Assembly: GCF_900142775.1 (NCBI RefSeq) | Contig: NZ_FRCC01000002.1 | Span: 620,001 to 684,000, forward strand | Source: Flavobacterium flevense | Lineage (GTDB): Bacteria > Bacteroidota > Bacteroidia > Flavobacteriales > Flavobacteriaceae | Reading direction: 5' to 3' | Length of the DNA stretch: 64,000 nucleotides | Shown here: piece after piece, positions 1 through 8,751 of the stretch | How positions within the stretch are numbered: the stretch's first letter is position 1 | How the letters are laid out: each line of letters begins with the position of its first letter | Made by a program: the position numbers and the translations under genes | Notes under the pieces: model-generated | Database searches by the model: none | Seen by the model: only the letters and a program-made list of their open reading frames with translations | What the model was told of the DNA's origin: nothing

Positions 1-73
1 GTGATAAAGACAGCGTCCCAGGGTGTGTCTTTTGCTTTAAAGATGTTTCTGTTTTTAATTTTTTGATTTCATT

Positions 74-970
74 ATGTTCGAAAAAATGCCTTTTACTATT
101 CAAGAACAAATTGAAAGATTAGAAACAAGAGGTTTATTAATCACTTCTGAGGATAACGCCACACATTATTTATCTCATATCAGCTATTATAGACTTGGAG
201 AATATTGGCACTCCATGCAATCTGACAAAAATAATCATCTTTTTAAAGAGAATAGTAAATTTAAAGATGTTATAGCTCTTTATCAATTTGATAGTGAACT
301 TAGAATGTTATTATTTGATATTATCGAAAAAATTGAAATAAGTTTACGAACAAAACTGATTTATCATTTATCTCATGAATTCAGTCCTTGGTGGTTTCAA
401 AATTTTGATTTATTTATAGATAGTAAAGCCTTAGTAAAAACACTTTCGAGTTTAGAAGAGGAATTGGAAAGAACAAAAGAAACGACCATAAAAAATCATT
501 TTAAAAACCACAAAGATGATTTACGATTTCCTCCTGCCTGGAAATCTTTGGAGCAAACAAGTTTTGGTTCTTTATCAAAGTTATATGGTAATTTAAAAAA
601 TACCGTAAAATCGAAAGATATAATTGCCAAAGAATTTGGAGTAGTCAATCATACATTTTTGCCAAGTTGGCTACAATCTATTGCGCAAATTAGAAATTAT
701 TGTGCACATCATTCCAGATTATGGAATAAAAATTTACCGGGAAATCCAAAACTACTGCCTAATCCACCATTCAATTGGGTTGAGGACGTACCCAAACAGA
801 ATGAGAAATTATATGTTCATCTTTGCATTATGAAATATTTATTAGATAGAATTCAACCTGAAAATAATTTTAGAAAAAGATTATCGAAGCTTTTCATAAA
901 ATATCCAAATATTGATTCTAATGCTTTGGGAATGAAACCCAACTGGGAAGAAGAAAATCTTTGGAAATAA
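74..970 (+). CDS. Abi_2 family (AbiD/AbiF-like) HEPN protein, abortive-infection type
   Basis: A 298-residue soluble protein that reads as a full-length Abi_2 (Pfam Abi-like) member. The N-terminal part has the family signature of a hydrophobic HYLSHISYYRLGEYW segment (residues 31-45), followed by a region rich in FD, LR and IE pairs (72-92). Near the C-terminus RNYCAHHSRLWN (207-218) contains the R-x4-H motif typical of HEPN RNases (R207, H212). Relatives such as AbiD and AbiF of Lactococcus cause abortive infection by phage; RNA cleavage is inferred from the HEPN motif. No antitoxin gene is visible next to it, although only 73 bases upstream are present. The start at 74 is an ATG; a second in-frame ATG at 86 is equally possible. 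Downstream is rsmA, so the gene sits at a housekeeping boundary. Confidence 0.85.
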   Translation: MFEKMPFTIQEQIERLETRGLLITSEDNATHYLSHISYYRLGEYWHSMQSDKNNHLFKENSKFKDVIALYQFDSELRMLLFDIIEKIEISLRTKLIYHLSHEFSPWWFQNFDLFIDSKALVKTLSSLEEELERTKETTIKNHFKNHKDDLRFPPAWKSLEQTSFGSLSKLYGNLKNTVKSKDIIAKEFGVVNHTFLPSWLQSIAQIRNYCAHHSRLWNKNLPGNPKLLPNPPFNWVEDVPKQNEKLYVHLCIMKYLLDRIQPENNFRKRLSKLFIKYPNIDSNALGMKPNWEEENLWK

Positions 971-1009
971 TTTTCAGTTTTTGAATTCTCAACATAAACT
1001 TAAAAATAC

Positions 1010-1032
1010 GAGATCGCTTCGTGCCTCGCAAC
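1010..1032. repeat. Dispersed repeat copy (GCTTCGTGCCTCGCAAC type)
   Basis: A short stretch reading GAGATCGCTTCGTGCCTCG then CAAC lies just before rsmA. It matches, with a few differences, the stretch at 58917-58942 beside the prs stop codon. Both copies sit at gene edges. Function is unknown. Confidence 0.6.
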
Positions 1033-1038
1033 AACAAC

Positions 1039-1818
1039 ATGGATAAAGTAAAAGCTAAAAAACACCTCGGACAACATTTCTTAAAAGACGAAAGTATTGC
1101 TAAAGCCATTGCTGATACACTCAGTTTAGAAGGCTATCAGGATGTATTGGAAATAGGGCCGGGAATGGGAGTTTTGACTAAATATATGCTGGATAAAGCC
1201 ATCACAACTTATGTGATTGAAATTGATACCGAATCAGTGACTTATTTAGAGGCAAATTATCCAAAATTACATGGAAAAATCATTTCTCAGGATTTTTTGA
1301 AATACAATGTCAATGAAGTTTTCGAAAACAAGCAATTTGCTATCATTGGAAATTTTCCATACAACATTTCGACCCAAATTGTATTTAGAGTTTTAGAAAT
1401 GAGAGACCAAATTCCGGAGTTTTCGGGCATGTTTCAAAAAGAAGTGGCAGAACGTATTTGCGAGAAAAAAGGAAGTAAGGCGTACGGAATATTATCTGTC
1501 TTAGCGCAGGCTTTTTATGATACGGAATATTTATTTACTGTTGATGAAAACGTATTTAATCCGCCACCAAAGGTGAAATCGGGTGTGATGCGCATGCGTC
1601 GAAAAGAAGATTACAGCTTGCCTTGTAGTGTGAAATTGTTTTTTACCGTGGTAAAAACTGCTTTTCAACAACGCCGTAAAACGTTACGTAACAGTTTAAA
1701 AACACTCAATTTATCGGATAATTTAAGAGAAGATAGTATCTTTGACCTCCGTCCGGAACAGTTGGACGTGGCACAATTTATCGAACTTACTCAAAAAATA
1801 GAAGCCGATGGAGTTTAA
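1039..1818 (+). CDS. rsmA: 16S rRNA (adenine1518-N6/adenine1519-N6)-dimethyltransferase RsmA (KsgA)
   Basis: SAM-dependent enzyme that dimethylates two adjacent adenines in the 3'-terminal hairpin of 16S rRNA late in 30S subunit assembly. The N-terminal [11 protein letters not shown] motif (7-17), the SAM-binding LEIGPGMG loop (37-44) and the NFPYNIS catalytic motif IV (105-111) are all present. At 259 residues it has normal length. The ATG at 1039 is chosen over an upstream in-frame GTG at 1021 because that GTG lies in a dispersed repeat and the family begins close to the KKHLGQHF motif. The last 11 bases overlap the start of mgtE, so the two genes are likely translated from one message. Confidence 0.96.
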   Translation: MDKVKAKKHLGQHFLKDESIAKAIADTLSLEGYQDVLEIGPGMGVLTKYMLDKAITTYVIEIDTESVTYLEANYPKLHGKIISQDFLKYNVNEVFENKQFAIIGNFPYNISTQIVFRVLEMRDQIPEFSGMFQKEVAERICEKKGSKAYGILSVLAQAFYDTEYLFTVDENVFNPPPKVKSGVMRMRRKEDYSLPCSVKLFFTVVKTAFQQRRKTLRNSLKTLNLSDNLREDSIFDLRPEQLDVAQFIELTQKIEADGV

Positions 1819-3160
1819 AATCAGCAAGGAATTAATACAAGAAGTTAAGGAACTTATTGAGGTAAAAAACGACCATAAACTGGAAGTTATCCTCAATGAT
1901 ATCCACCATGCTGATATTGCGGAAATTCTGGACGAACTTGATTTTGACGATGCAACTTATATTTTTAAGGTTTTAGATAGTGATAAAACGGCAGAAATTC
2001 TTCTGGAATTAGAAGATGATTTGCGTGAGAATATATTAAGCAGGCTTTCGCCAAAAGAAATCGCAGAAGAGTTAGACGAACTTGAAACTAATGATGCTGC
2101 CGATATTATTGCTGAACTTTCGCAAGAAATTAAAGCAGAAGTAATCTCCGAATTACAAGATGTTGAACACGCTAAGGATATTGTAGATTTACTTCGTTAT
2201 AAAGAAGATACTGCGGGTGGAATCATGCATAAGGAATTGGTGAAGGTCAATGAAAACTGGAACGTACTCACCTGTGTAAAAGAAATGCGTATTCAGGCCG
2301 AGAATATTTCCCGTGTACATTCTATATATGTAGTGGATGATGAAGATCGGTTAAAAGGGCGCTTGTCGTTAAAAGACTTACTGACTACTTCTACCAAAAC
2401 AGCTATTAGCGACGTTTACATTCGAAAACTCAATTATGTAAATGTTGATGCCGAAGATGTTGAAGTAGCCCGTATCATGCAAAAATACGATTTAGAGGCT
2501 ATTCCGGTAGTAGATGAGCTGGGACGCTTAGTGGGAAGAATTACCATTGATGACATCGTAGACGTAATCAAGGACGAAGCCGATCAGGATTACCAGTTGG
2601 CGGCGGGTATCTCACAAGACGTTGAGGCCGATGACAGCATCATGGAATTGACTAAAGCACGTTTGCCGTGGTTAGTTTTAGCATTATTAGGTGGATTTAT
2701 AACCGTGAGAGTCTTGGGATTGTTTGAAGGTGCGATGTTAGAACACGGAAACCTGTTCTTTTTTACCCCATTAATTGCAGCGATGGCAGGAAATGTTGGA
2801 GTACAATCTTCGGCAATTATTGTTCAGGGTCTGGCCAATGATACCTTGAGCGGTTCGTTGTTTAACCGATTGATTAAAGAAGTTTCGCTGAGTTTACTAA
2901 ATGGGATTATCCTGGCCAGTATTTTATTCGTTGGGAGTCATTTTTTTCTGGATGTAGAAATGGTAATAGGTCTTATTGTGACTATTGCTCTGGTTTCTGT
3001 AATTGTAATCGCGTCCTTAATCGGGACATTTATTCCTTTGTTATTAGATAAATTCGGGATTGATCCGGCTCTTGCAACGGGACCTTTTATTACAACAAGT
3101 AACGATATCTGCGGAATCTTAATTTATTTTTCGATTGCCAAAATGATTTTAGGTTTTTAA
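1808..3160 (+). CDS. mgtE: Magnesium transporter MgtE
   Basis: Inner-membrane Mg2+ channel/transporter of 450 residues with the usual MgtE order. An acidic helical N domain (about 1-130, rich in DELD/AEIL repeats that sense Mg2+) is followed by a tandem CBS pair (about 137-260). A C-terminal membrane domain has five segments (about 285-450). Family signatures are visible in the pore region: [13 protein letters not shown] and, near the end, [18 protein letters not shown]. The start codon overlaps the end of rsmA by 11 bases, a common arrangement for translational coupling; rsmA-mgtE pairing is familiar in Flavobacteria. Nothing looks truncated or unusual. Confidence 0.96.
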   Translation: MEFKISKELIQEVKELIEVKNDHKLEVILNDIHHADIAEILDELDFDDATYIFKVLDSDKTAEILLELEDDLRENILSRLSPKEIAEELDELETNDAADIIAELSQEIKAEVISELQDVEHAKDIVDLLRYKEDTAGGIMHKELVKVNENWNVLTCVKEMRIQAENISRVHSIYVVDDEDRLKGRLSLKDLLTTSTKTAISDVYIRKLNYVNVDAEDVEVARIMQKYDLEAIPVVDELGRLVGRITIDDIVDVIKDEADQDYQLAAGISQDVEADDSIMELTKARLPWLVLALLGGFITVRVLGLFEGAMLEHGNLFFFTPLIAAMAGNVGVQSSAIIVQGLANDTLSGSLFNRLIKEVSLSLLNGIILASILFVGSHFFLDVEMVIGLIVTIALVSVIVIASLIGTFIPLLLDKFGIDPALATGPFITTSNDICGILIYFSIAKMILGF

Positions 3161-3189
3161 AAATTAGAAGATAATATAATAAAGAATAT

Positions 3190-3969
3190 ATGAATATACA
3201 TATCATAGGAGGAGGGAATTTAGGAGCAGCTATTGCATTAGGAATGGCTAAATTTTCTACTGAACATCAGGTTACTGTAACAAGAAGAAACACTGCAAGC
3301 ATTTTATATTTAGAAAAATTAGGCGTCAGCGTTTCTTCGGATAATAAACATAACATACAACAGGCTGATATTATTATTTTAACCATTAAACCTTATCAGG
3401 TAGATACTGTTTTAGCGGAGATTCTTCCTGTTATTTCAAATAAAATAATTGCTTCGGGAGTAAGCGGATTGTCTATTGAAGCGCTTCAGAGTAAAATTGG
3501 CGAAGACCATCAGGCCATTCGAATTATGCCTAACATTGCGGCACAATACGGCGCTTCGGCAACTTGTATTTCTTTCAATGAAAAACATGCAGAACAAGGA
3601 GAAAAATTAGTAACTATCTTTAAAGATTTAGGAACAGCTCCGGTAATTGACGAAAAATTAATGGATGCCGCTACTGTTTTAGCCGCAAGCGGAACTGCTT
3701 TTGCTTTGCGTTACATCAGAGCCTCCATGCAGGCAGGTATCGAAATAGGATTTGACTGGAAAACAGCATTGGCTATTTCGGCACAAACGGTAAAAGGAGC
3801 TGCTGAGATGGTTATGGAAGAACAAATTCATCCGGAACAATTAATTGACAGAGTAACTACTCCTCAGGGTTGTACTATTGCCGGATTGAGCGAAATGGAA
3901 TCACACGGATTCAGTTCCTCATTAATCCGCGGAATAAAAGCAGCGGTTAAGAAAATTAAAGGGGTTTAA
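3190..3969 (+). CDS. proC: Pyrroline-5-carboxylate reductase
   Basis: Catalyses the last step of proline synthesis, NAD(P)H-dependent reduction of 1-pyrroline-5-carboxylate in the cytoplasm. The Rossmann dinucleotide motif GGGNLG is at residues 7-12. The RIMPNIAAQYGAS segment and the C-terminal TPQGCTIAGLSEME motif are typical ProC signatures. The length of 259 residues is near the family norm. It follows mgtE after 29 bases with no terminator between, so it may be the third gene of the rsmA-mgtE unit. A strong hairpin terminator lies just downstream. Confidence 0.95.
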   Translation: MNIHIIGGGNLGAAIALGMAKFSTEHQVTVTRRNTASILYLEKLGVSVSSDNKHNIQQADIIILTIKPYQVDTVLAEILPVISNKIIASGVSGLSIEALQSKIGEDHQAIRIMPNIAAQYGASATCISFNEKHAEQGEKLVTIFKDLGTAPVIDEKLMDAATVLAASGTAFALRYIRASMQAGIEIGFDWKTALAISAQTVKGAAEMVMEEQIHPEQLIDRVTTPQGCTIAGLSEMESHGFSSSLIRGIKAAVKKIKGV

Positions 3970-3987
3970 ATTTCTGTTCTAAAATAC

Positions 3988-4027
3988 AAAAAGGGCTTCC
4001 CCATAATTTTCGGGAAGCCCTTTTTTT
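3988..4027 (+). terminator. Rho-independent terminator after proC
   Basis: Hairpin with arms AAAGGGCTTCCC and GGGAAGCCCTTT, followed by a T run. It also lies between two convergent genes and can serve the GH43 gene on the other strand. Confidence 0.9.
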
Positions 4028-4051
4028 GGAATAAAACTAAAAGGCAATTAT

Positions 4052-5104
4052 TTATTTTTTCTTTTTCTTCAAAGCCATATCATTGTCATCCATGTCCTGA
4101 CCAAAATCAGGCATACCGTCTTTAGTCCATTTTAATACTCTGGCTCTGGTATGACGGTTAGGATCAGACAAGGCATCTCCTTTAATTTTTTCATAATCAC
4201 GGGCATGGTAAATCATAACATCTGTTTTGCCATCTTCGGCAACGGTAAAGCTGTTGTGTCCCGGACCGTAGCGTTTGAATTTTTCATTCGTAAAGAAAAC
4301 CGGTTTGTCCAGTTTGTTCCAGGATTTTGGATTCAGTAAATCAGCATCTTCTTTAGCCCAAAGCAAACCCAGACAATAAGTAGCATCAGTAGCACTGGCA
4401 GAAAAAGTTAAAAACACTTTTCCGTTTCTGATTAATACCGCCGGGCCTTCATTTACCTTATAAGTATGCATTTCCCAATCATAATCTGGTTGACTAATTA
4501 CAACCTGCTTGTTGTCAACAGTAGTTGGGCTTGTCATTTTTGCAAGATACAAACTGGTGTTTACCACATTTCCGGGACCTCTGTCTACCCAAATAAGGTA
4601 ACGTTGCCCGTTATGCTCAAAAGTAGTAGCATCTAAAGCAAAGACATCTTTGTTTGTTACAATCTGACCTTCTTCTTTCCATTCTCCTTTGGTTGGATCT
4701 TCAGAAGGATTTGATAAAGCATACATGCGTATTTTCCATCTGTCTTCAGCTGATCCTGCTGCAAAATAAATATACCATTTGCCATCAATCCGATGGAGTT
4801 CCGGAGCCCAAATATGATTTCCCATTTCGCCTTTACTGTGTTTACGCCATACTACAACCGGCTTGGCTTCTTTAATTCCGTTAATGGTTTTAGAACTGCG
4901 AATTTCAATACGGTCATATTCCGGAGCCGTGGCAATAAAATAATAAGTACCATCTGCGGTTTTGGTAACAAAGGGATCAGCCCGTTGTAATGCTAAAGGA
5001 TTATCGAACTGATTCTTTTTTAGCTTTTGCGAATGTACATTTATTCCAATAAGGATAAAGCAGCCTAACAAGGTTTGACGAAAGAGGTTTGTGATGGTAT
5101 TCAT
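4052..5104 (-). CDS. Secreted glycoside hydrolase family 43 protein (arabinan/xylan-type exo-enzyme)
   Basis: A 350-residue protein with an N-terminal signal peptide (about 1-25) and one GH43 five-bladed propeller. The three catalytic acids of the family are visible: D43 in RADPF (general base), D158 in LDATTF (pKa modulator) and E219 in NEGP (general acid). The IWAPELH segment is also typical. GH43 enzymes cleave alpha-L-arabinofuranosides or beta-D-xylosides from plant polysaccharides; the exact substrate cannot be read here. The protein ends in a lysine-rich tail (DDNDMALKKKKK) with no T9SS signal, so it is probably periplasmic. It stands alone, without SusC/SusD genes beside it. A TAnnTTTG promoter element lies at 5149-5156 on the same strand. 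Confidence 0.88.
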   Translation of the reverse strand: MNTITNLFRQTLLGCFILIGINVHSQKLKKNQFDNPLALQRADPFVTKTADGTYYFIATAPEYDRIEIRSSKTINGIKEAKPVVVWRKHSKGEMGNHIWAPELHRIDGKWYIYFAAGSAEDRWKIRMYALSNPSEDPTKGEWKEEGQIVTNKDVFALDATTFEHNGQRYLIWVDRGPGNVVNTSLYLAKMTSPTTVDNKQVVISQPDYDWEMHTYKVNEGPAVLIRNGKVFLTFSASATDATYCLGLLWAKEDADLLNPKSWNKLDKPVFFTNEKFKRYGPGHNSFTVAEDGKTDVMIYHARDYEKIKGDALSDPNRHTRARVLKWTKDGMPDFGQDMDDNDMALKKKKK

Positions 5105-5148
5105 TGTTTCTTATCTATTGTTTTTTAAATGTAAAAAATACATTTGTT

Positions 5149-5157
5149 GCAAATATA
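5149..5157 (-). promoter_or_regulatory. -7 promoter element for the GH43 gene
   Basis: On the minus strand this reads TATATTTGC, an exact match to the Bacteroidetes TAnnTTTG element, about 45 nt upstream of the GH43 start. No clear TTG is visible at the -33 position. Confidence 0.55.
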
Positions 5158-5248
5158 TAAATATTTAATATTTCTTTTTAATTTTTAAGAATAACTTCAT
5201 CGGATGTATTTTAGGCTTTAAAATTTGTAAATAAAATAACATAATGCA

Positions 5249-5281
5249 TTGATATTCATGTATTTTATCTATTAAATTTGC
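5249..5281 (+). promoter_or_regulatory. Bacteroidetes-type promoter of a small transcription unit
   Basis: TTG at 5249-5251, 21 nt spacer, then TAAATTTGC at 5273-5281. Both elements match the sigma-ABfr consensus. Predicted start is near 5287, giving a leader of about 130 nt before the small ORF at 5415. Confidence 0.65.
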
Positions 5282-5414
5282 TTTACATCGAATAATGGCA
5301 CAGTTGTTTTTAATTCTGTAAAAATAGCTGTAATTTTATAAACAGCATACCCAGTCTACACATAACTTTTCTTGTTAATGATTTAATTTTTAACTATTTA
5401 AAAAATATATTATT

Positions 5415-5492
5415 ATGAAAAAGTTATTCAACATGTTTTATGACAAGATTTCCCGATTCTTATTCGGAGATGAAAAAGTAATCAGATATTAA
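5415..5492 (+). CDS. Putative small protein, 25 residues, basic-hydrophobic
   Basis: A 25-codon ORF starting MKKLFNMFYDK and ending GDEKVIRY. It is bounded by a consensus promoter (5249-5281) and a terminator (5561-5599), so it sits in its own short transcript of about 310 nt. The peptide could form an amphipathic helix (aromatic and leucine residues alternating with lysines). I do not recognise it. The alternative is that the transcript is a regulatory RNA and the ORF is incidental; the fit of ATG, length and stop inside an otherwise gene-free interval favours translation only moderately. Confidence 0.4.
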   Translation: MKKLFNMFYDKISRFLFGDEKVIRY

Positions 5493-5560
5493 TTAAAAGT
5501 ATCCGTAAAAAAACAGCGTATGTAAAAAACTACTTTAGGTTTGATTAATTCAACACGAGA

Positions 5561-5599
5561 CCATTTCTAAGTTTATCTAAATTTAGAAATGGTTTTTTG
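5561..5599 (+). terminator. Terminator of the small transcription unit
   Basis: Inverted repeat CCATTTCTAA / TTAGAAATGG followed by TTTTTTG. The next gene's -7 element starts immediately after it. Confidence 0.75.
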
Positions 5600-5607
5600 T
5601 ATTTTTG
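5600..5607 (+). promoter_or_regulatory. -7 promoter element for the 2-hydroxyacid dehydrogenase gene
   Basis: TATTTTTG, an exact TAnnTTTG match, 22 nt before the ATG at 5630. It abuts the preceding terminator. An upstream TTG codon at 5597 overlaps this element, which argues against translation starting there. Confidence 0.6.
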
Positions 5608-5629
5608 GAGTCTCAATTTAAAAACAAAT

Positions 5630-6577
5630 ATGAATATAAAAATTCTTCACTTAGACAGTAATAATCCCGTTTTAATGCAGCAATTGCAGGAATTAGGTTT
5701 TGAAAATCACGAAGATTTTACTTCGTCTAAAGAAGTTATCGAATCAAAAATTCAGGATTACCATGGAATCGTAATTCGCAGCCGCTTTAAAATTGACAAA
5801 ACATTTTTAGATAAGGCTACAAATTTGCAATTTATTGCTCGTGTAGGTGCCGGTTTAGAAAGTATTGATTGTGATTATGCAGCTTCTAAAAATATTGAAT
5901 TAATTGCCGCTCCTGAAGGAAACAGAAATGCAGTTGCCGAACATACTCTGGGAATGATTTTGTCGCTTTTTAATAATCTGAACCCTGCCGACAGGGAAAT
6001 TCGTTCCGGGCATTGGAACAGAGAAAGCAATCGTGGTCATGAACTGGACGGAAAAACGGTAGGTATTATTGGTTACGGCAATATGGGAAAATGGTTTGCC
6101 AAAAAATTAAGAGGTTTTGATGTGGAGGTGCTTTGTTATGATATCAAAGAAAATGTGGGTGATGTTCATGCAAAACAGGTTTCATTAGCCGAATTACAGC
6201 AAAAAACAGATGTTTTGAGTTTGCATCTTCCGTGGACACCGGAAACCGATAAAATGGTTAATACTGAATATATCAACGCTTTTGCAAAACCGTTTTGGAT
6301 TTTTAATACTTCGAGAGGAAAAAATATTGTAACAGCCGATCTGGTAACGGCTTTGCAGTCCGGTAAAGTTTTAGGTGCCGGATTAGACGTTTTAGAATAT
6401 GAAAAACTTTCATTTGAAACTTTATTTCAGGATAAAAATACGCCGGAAGCTTTTCAGTATTTATTAGAAGCAGATAATGTATTATTATCGCCTCATGTGG
6501 CGGGCTGGACATTTGAAAGTCACAAACGATTAGCGCAGGTTATTGTAGATAAGATTAAAAAACTATATTTTAATTAA
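5630..6577 (+). CDS. D-isomer-specific 2-hydroxyacid dehydrogenase (phosphoglycerate dehydrogenase-like)
   Basis: NAD-dependent dehydrogenase of 315 residues. The N-terminal substrate-binding lobe contains ARVGAGLESIDCDYA. The central NAD domain has the GYGNMG Rossmann loop inside GKTVGIIGYGNMGKWF. The catalytic Arg (NTSRGKNIV), Glu (LDVLEYEK) and His (LSPHVAGW) triad is intact. No ACT regulatory domain is present, so it resembles short PGDH-like enzymes; 3-phosphoglycerate is possible but not provable from sequence. The ATG at 5630 is chosen because the upstream TTG overlaps a promoter element. The gene stands alone. Confidence 0.9.
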   Translation: MNIKILHLDSNNPVLMQQLQELGFENHEDFTSSKEVIESKIQDYHGIVIRSRFKIDKTFLDKATNLQFIARVGAGLESIDCDYAASKNIELIAAPEGNRNAVAEHTLGMILSLFNNLNPADREIRSGHWNRESNRGHELDGKTVGIIGYGNMGKWFAKKLRGFDVEVLCYDIKENVGDVHAKQVSLAELQQKTDVLSLHLPWTPETDKMVNTEYINAFAKPFWIFNTSRGKNIVTADLVTALQSGKVLGAGLDVLEYEKLSFETLFQDKNTPEAFQYLLEADNVLLSPHVAGWTFESHKRLAQVIVDKIKKLYFN

Positions 6578-6663
6578 ATCATCAGTACTACTTTTCTGTA
6601 AAAATGTATATATTAGTAGCCTAAATCCTAAAGTAGGATTAACTAACTAAAAAAATATTAATT

Positions 6664-7179
6664 ATGATTGAATGGTACAAAAAAGTAGTTTTCGAAAACT
6701 ATGCAAATTTTAGTGGCAGAGCCAGAAGAAGCGAATATTGGTATTTCGTATTGGCTAATATAATTATTGGTATAATTTTAAGTGTATTAGATAATGTTTT
6801 AGGGTTAAAAGTAGGGACTTCTAATTCTGGAATTTTAGGAGGTTTATATAATTTGGCTGTGTTTATACCTGGTTTAGCTGTCTCAGTAAGAAGACTTCAT
6901 GATATTGGTAAAAGCGGTAAGCTGTTATTGCTTTTTTATGGAATAATGATAATTTTAGTTATAGTGATGGTAGTTTCCGGATTTTCGGTATTAATGTCAG
7001 GAGGTTCAATGAGTTCTCTTGGAATTGCTTTTTTTGCTCCACTTTTAGTTGTATTGGCGATGTCAATATGGATGTTGGTACTTTTTTGTACTGAGGGAGA
7101 GCAAGGTCCAAATAAATATGGATCTGATCCTAAAAATGATGCTGCTGAAATTAATGAAATAGGGACTTCTCAATTATAG
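6664..7179 (+). CDS. DUF805 family membrane protein
   Basis: A 171-residue membrane protein of the DUF805 (YhaH-like) family. The N-terminal signature is visible as YANFSGRARRSEYWYF (residues 13-28), followed by about four hydrophobic segments. The cytoplasmic-side motif VRRLHDIGKSGKLLL lies between two of them, and the C-terminal EGEQGPNKYGSDP tail is characteristic. The biochemical role of the family is unknown. Just upstream a short dyad, AATCCTA at 6624 and TAGGATT at 6634, could be an operator. A second small membrane protein (TM2 family) follows after 76 bases. Confidence 0.88.
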   Translation: MIEWYKKVVFENYANFSGRARRSEYWYFVLANIIIGIILSVLDNVLGLKVGTSNSGILGGLYNLAVFIPGLAVSVRRLHDIGKSGKLLLLFYGIMIILVIVMVVSGFSVLMSGGSMSSLGIAFFAPLLVVLAMSIWMLVLFCTEGEQGPNKYGSDPKNDAAEINEIGTSQL

Positions 7180-7255
7180 TTGATTTTTTATCAGCTAATT
7201 CCAATTGATTTAAAAACTAATTCCTAATTTTATAGTATGATAATCAATTAAATGG

Positions 7256-7543
7256 ATGATTATGGAAAATTCAAAATACGAACACTGGAACAATCCGCAA
7301 CCGTATCCGGAGGATAATAAAAAGTTAGCCGCTGGTTTGTTAGCGATACTTTTGGGTCCTTTTGGAATTCATAAATTTTTATTGGGGTATACTAAACAAG
7401 GAATTATTTGGCTGTTTCTAAGTCTGATTACTTTTGGGACTCTTACCGGATTATTAGGACTTATTGAAGGTATTATTTATTTAACCAAATCCGATGAGGA
7501 ATTTTACAGAACCTATCAGCTAGGGCGAAAACCCTGGTTTTAA
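7256..7543 (+). CDS. TM2 domain-containing membrane protein
   Basis: A 95-residue protein with one TM2 domain. The motif KKLAAGLLAILLGPFGIHKF (residues 22-41) is followed by a second hydrophobic segment through LLGLIEGIIYLT. TM2 proteins have two helices joined by a short turn; their function in bacteria is mostly unknown. Translation could instead begin at the ATG at 7262, two codons later. The gene shares orientation with the DUF805 gene and is followed by a terminator, so the two may be cotranscribed. Confidence 0.88.
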   Translation: MIMENSKYEHWNNPQPYPEDNKKLAAGLLAILLGPFGIHKFLLGYTKQGIIWLFLSLITFGTLTGLLGLIEGIIYLTKSDEEFYRTYQLGRKPWF

Positions 7544-7549
7544 ATAAAA

Positions 7550-7577
7550 AAAAGTCCCGAAATTATCGGGATTTTTT
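7550..7577 (+). terminator. Terminator after the TM2 gene
   Basis: AGTCCCGA, loop AATTA, TCGGGATT, then a T run. Confidence 0.8.
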
Positions 7578-7846
7578 ACTTTATAATCATTCCTATATGC
7601 TCAAGCCATCTTTATTTCTCTTTTAAAAACACAAAAGAAATATAAATATATTCTTATTATGTAAAAAGGAAAAACAAAGATACTTTTTGCAAAAAGGACA
7701 TAAAATATTTTTAAAAATATAATTTTAATAGACTTTCATTATCCAATTGTCAATTTTAATACGTAAGGTTTTTTTCTTACTTAATATAACTATTTTTGCT
7801 TTTTAATATTACTATTCCATAGTAAAAACACAAAAAAGTAAACTTA
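7578..7846. other. Gene-free, AT-rich interval with one promoter element
   Basis: No convincing ORF on either strand. TATTTTTGC at 7791-7799 matches the TAnnTTTG -7 element, about 50 nt before the lipoprotein start. The rest is A/T-rich leader-like sequence without clear repeats. Confidence 0.5.
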
Positions 7847-8641
7847 ATGAAAAAAATTATTACCATTTTATCTATAGTCCTTGTTATTTCATGCACTTCA
7901 GATGCAGAAAAAATGAATGACACAACTGCTTCTTTTGTTATTAATGTAACTACAGATAATAATACTGTAACTGTAGATCAAAATTTAACCCTAACTATTA
8001 CAAGTCCTGAACACTTAAAAGGAATCGAGTTATCTAATGACAACTTTGTAACTTCTTCTTCTGTATACCCTGGTGGTGGTATAGGTAAAACTTTAACATT
8101 AAACTATAGATTTACAAATGTTGGTGGAAAAACCCTTTATTTTAAAGGTGTTAAAGAAGACAATACAACTAGCGAAATAAAATCAATTACTTTTAATGTA
8201 GTCAAAGGGAATAGCGTAAAAATTCTTAGTCTAAAAATTAATTCTTTCGATAGAATGAATACTTCTTGGGATCTTGAATACAGCAATACTGACCCAAATC
8301 GTTTGGCTGATGTTTGTTTTGGTATCACTAAACTTAACTTTAATAGCCCATTTGAAAGCACATTAAATCAAAAACTTTGGTATAAATCAGAAGTAAAAGA
8401 AAACCAAGGTGATTTAACTTGGAACTTATCAAATCTAAATTTATATCTTAATCCGGATAACAGCTTTAATTTTGAATTAGTCGATATTGACAATAATAAT
8501 GTAGGTCAGGATTTAACAAAGAGTCCTCCCTATATACAATTTTCACTAGCTTCTTACAAACAAACAAAACCAAACACTGTTACGCTAACTTATCCTGATA
8601 ATAATTTAGAGTTTATTCTCGAATTAGAATGGCCTAATTAA
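7847..8641 (+). CDS. Putative lipoprotein of unknown function
   Basis: A 264-residue protein with a short lipoprotein signal peptide ending in VIS-C, so Cys16 is the likely lipidated residue. The mature part is rich in Ser, Thr, Asn and beta-prone segments, as in surface-exposed or periplasmic beta-sandwich proteins. An early stretch (about 30-120) resembles an Ig-like fold by pattern only. I do not recognise a family. It is a single-gene unit: promoter element at 7791 and a terminator after the stop shared with the convergent olsF gene. Confidence 0.75.
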   Translation: MKKIITILSIVLVISCTSDAEKMNDTTASFVINVTTDNNTVTVDQNLTLTITSPEHLKGIELSNDNFVTSSSVYPGGGIGKTLTLNYRFTNVGGKTLYFKGVKEDNTTSEIKSITFNVVKGNSVKILSLKINSFDRMNTSWDLEYSNTDPNRLADVCFGITKLNFNSPFESTLNQKLWYKSEVKENQGDLTWNLSNLNLYLNPDNSFNFELVDIDNNNVGQDLTKSPPYIQFSLASYKQTKPNTVTLTYPDNNLEFILELEWPN

Positions 8642-8718
8642 ATAACTTATCAGAACAAATAGAATAACAATAACAAGTATTAATTACCAAGAAAAGAGAT
8701 ACTTACAGATTTAAACAT

Positions 8719-8751
8719 AAAAAAGTCTCTGAATTTTCAGAGACTTTTTTG
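8719..8751. terminator. Bidirectional terminator between the lipoprotein gene and olsF
   Basis: Perfect inverted repeat AAAAGTCTCTGA / TCAGAGACTTTT with A and T runs on both sides. It ends one base before the olsF stop codon. Confidence 0.85.

Noticed and set aside
1..66. An open frame from base 1 to a TGA at 64-66 that could be the tail of an upstream gene
   Set aside because: Only 21 codons are visible, another frame is also open, and no family features can be recognised.
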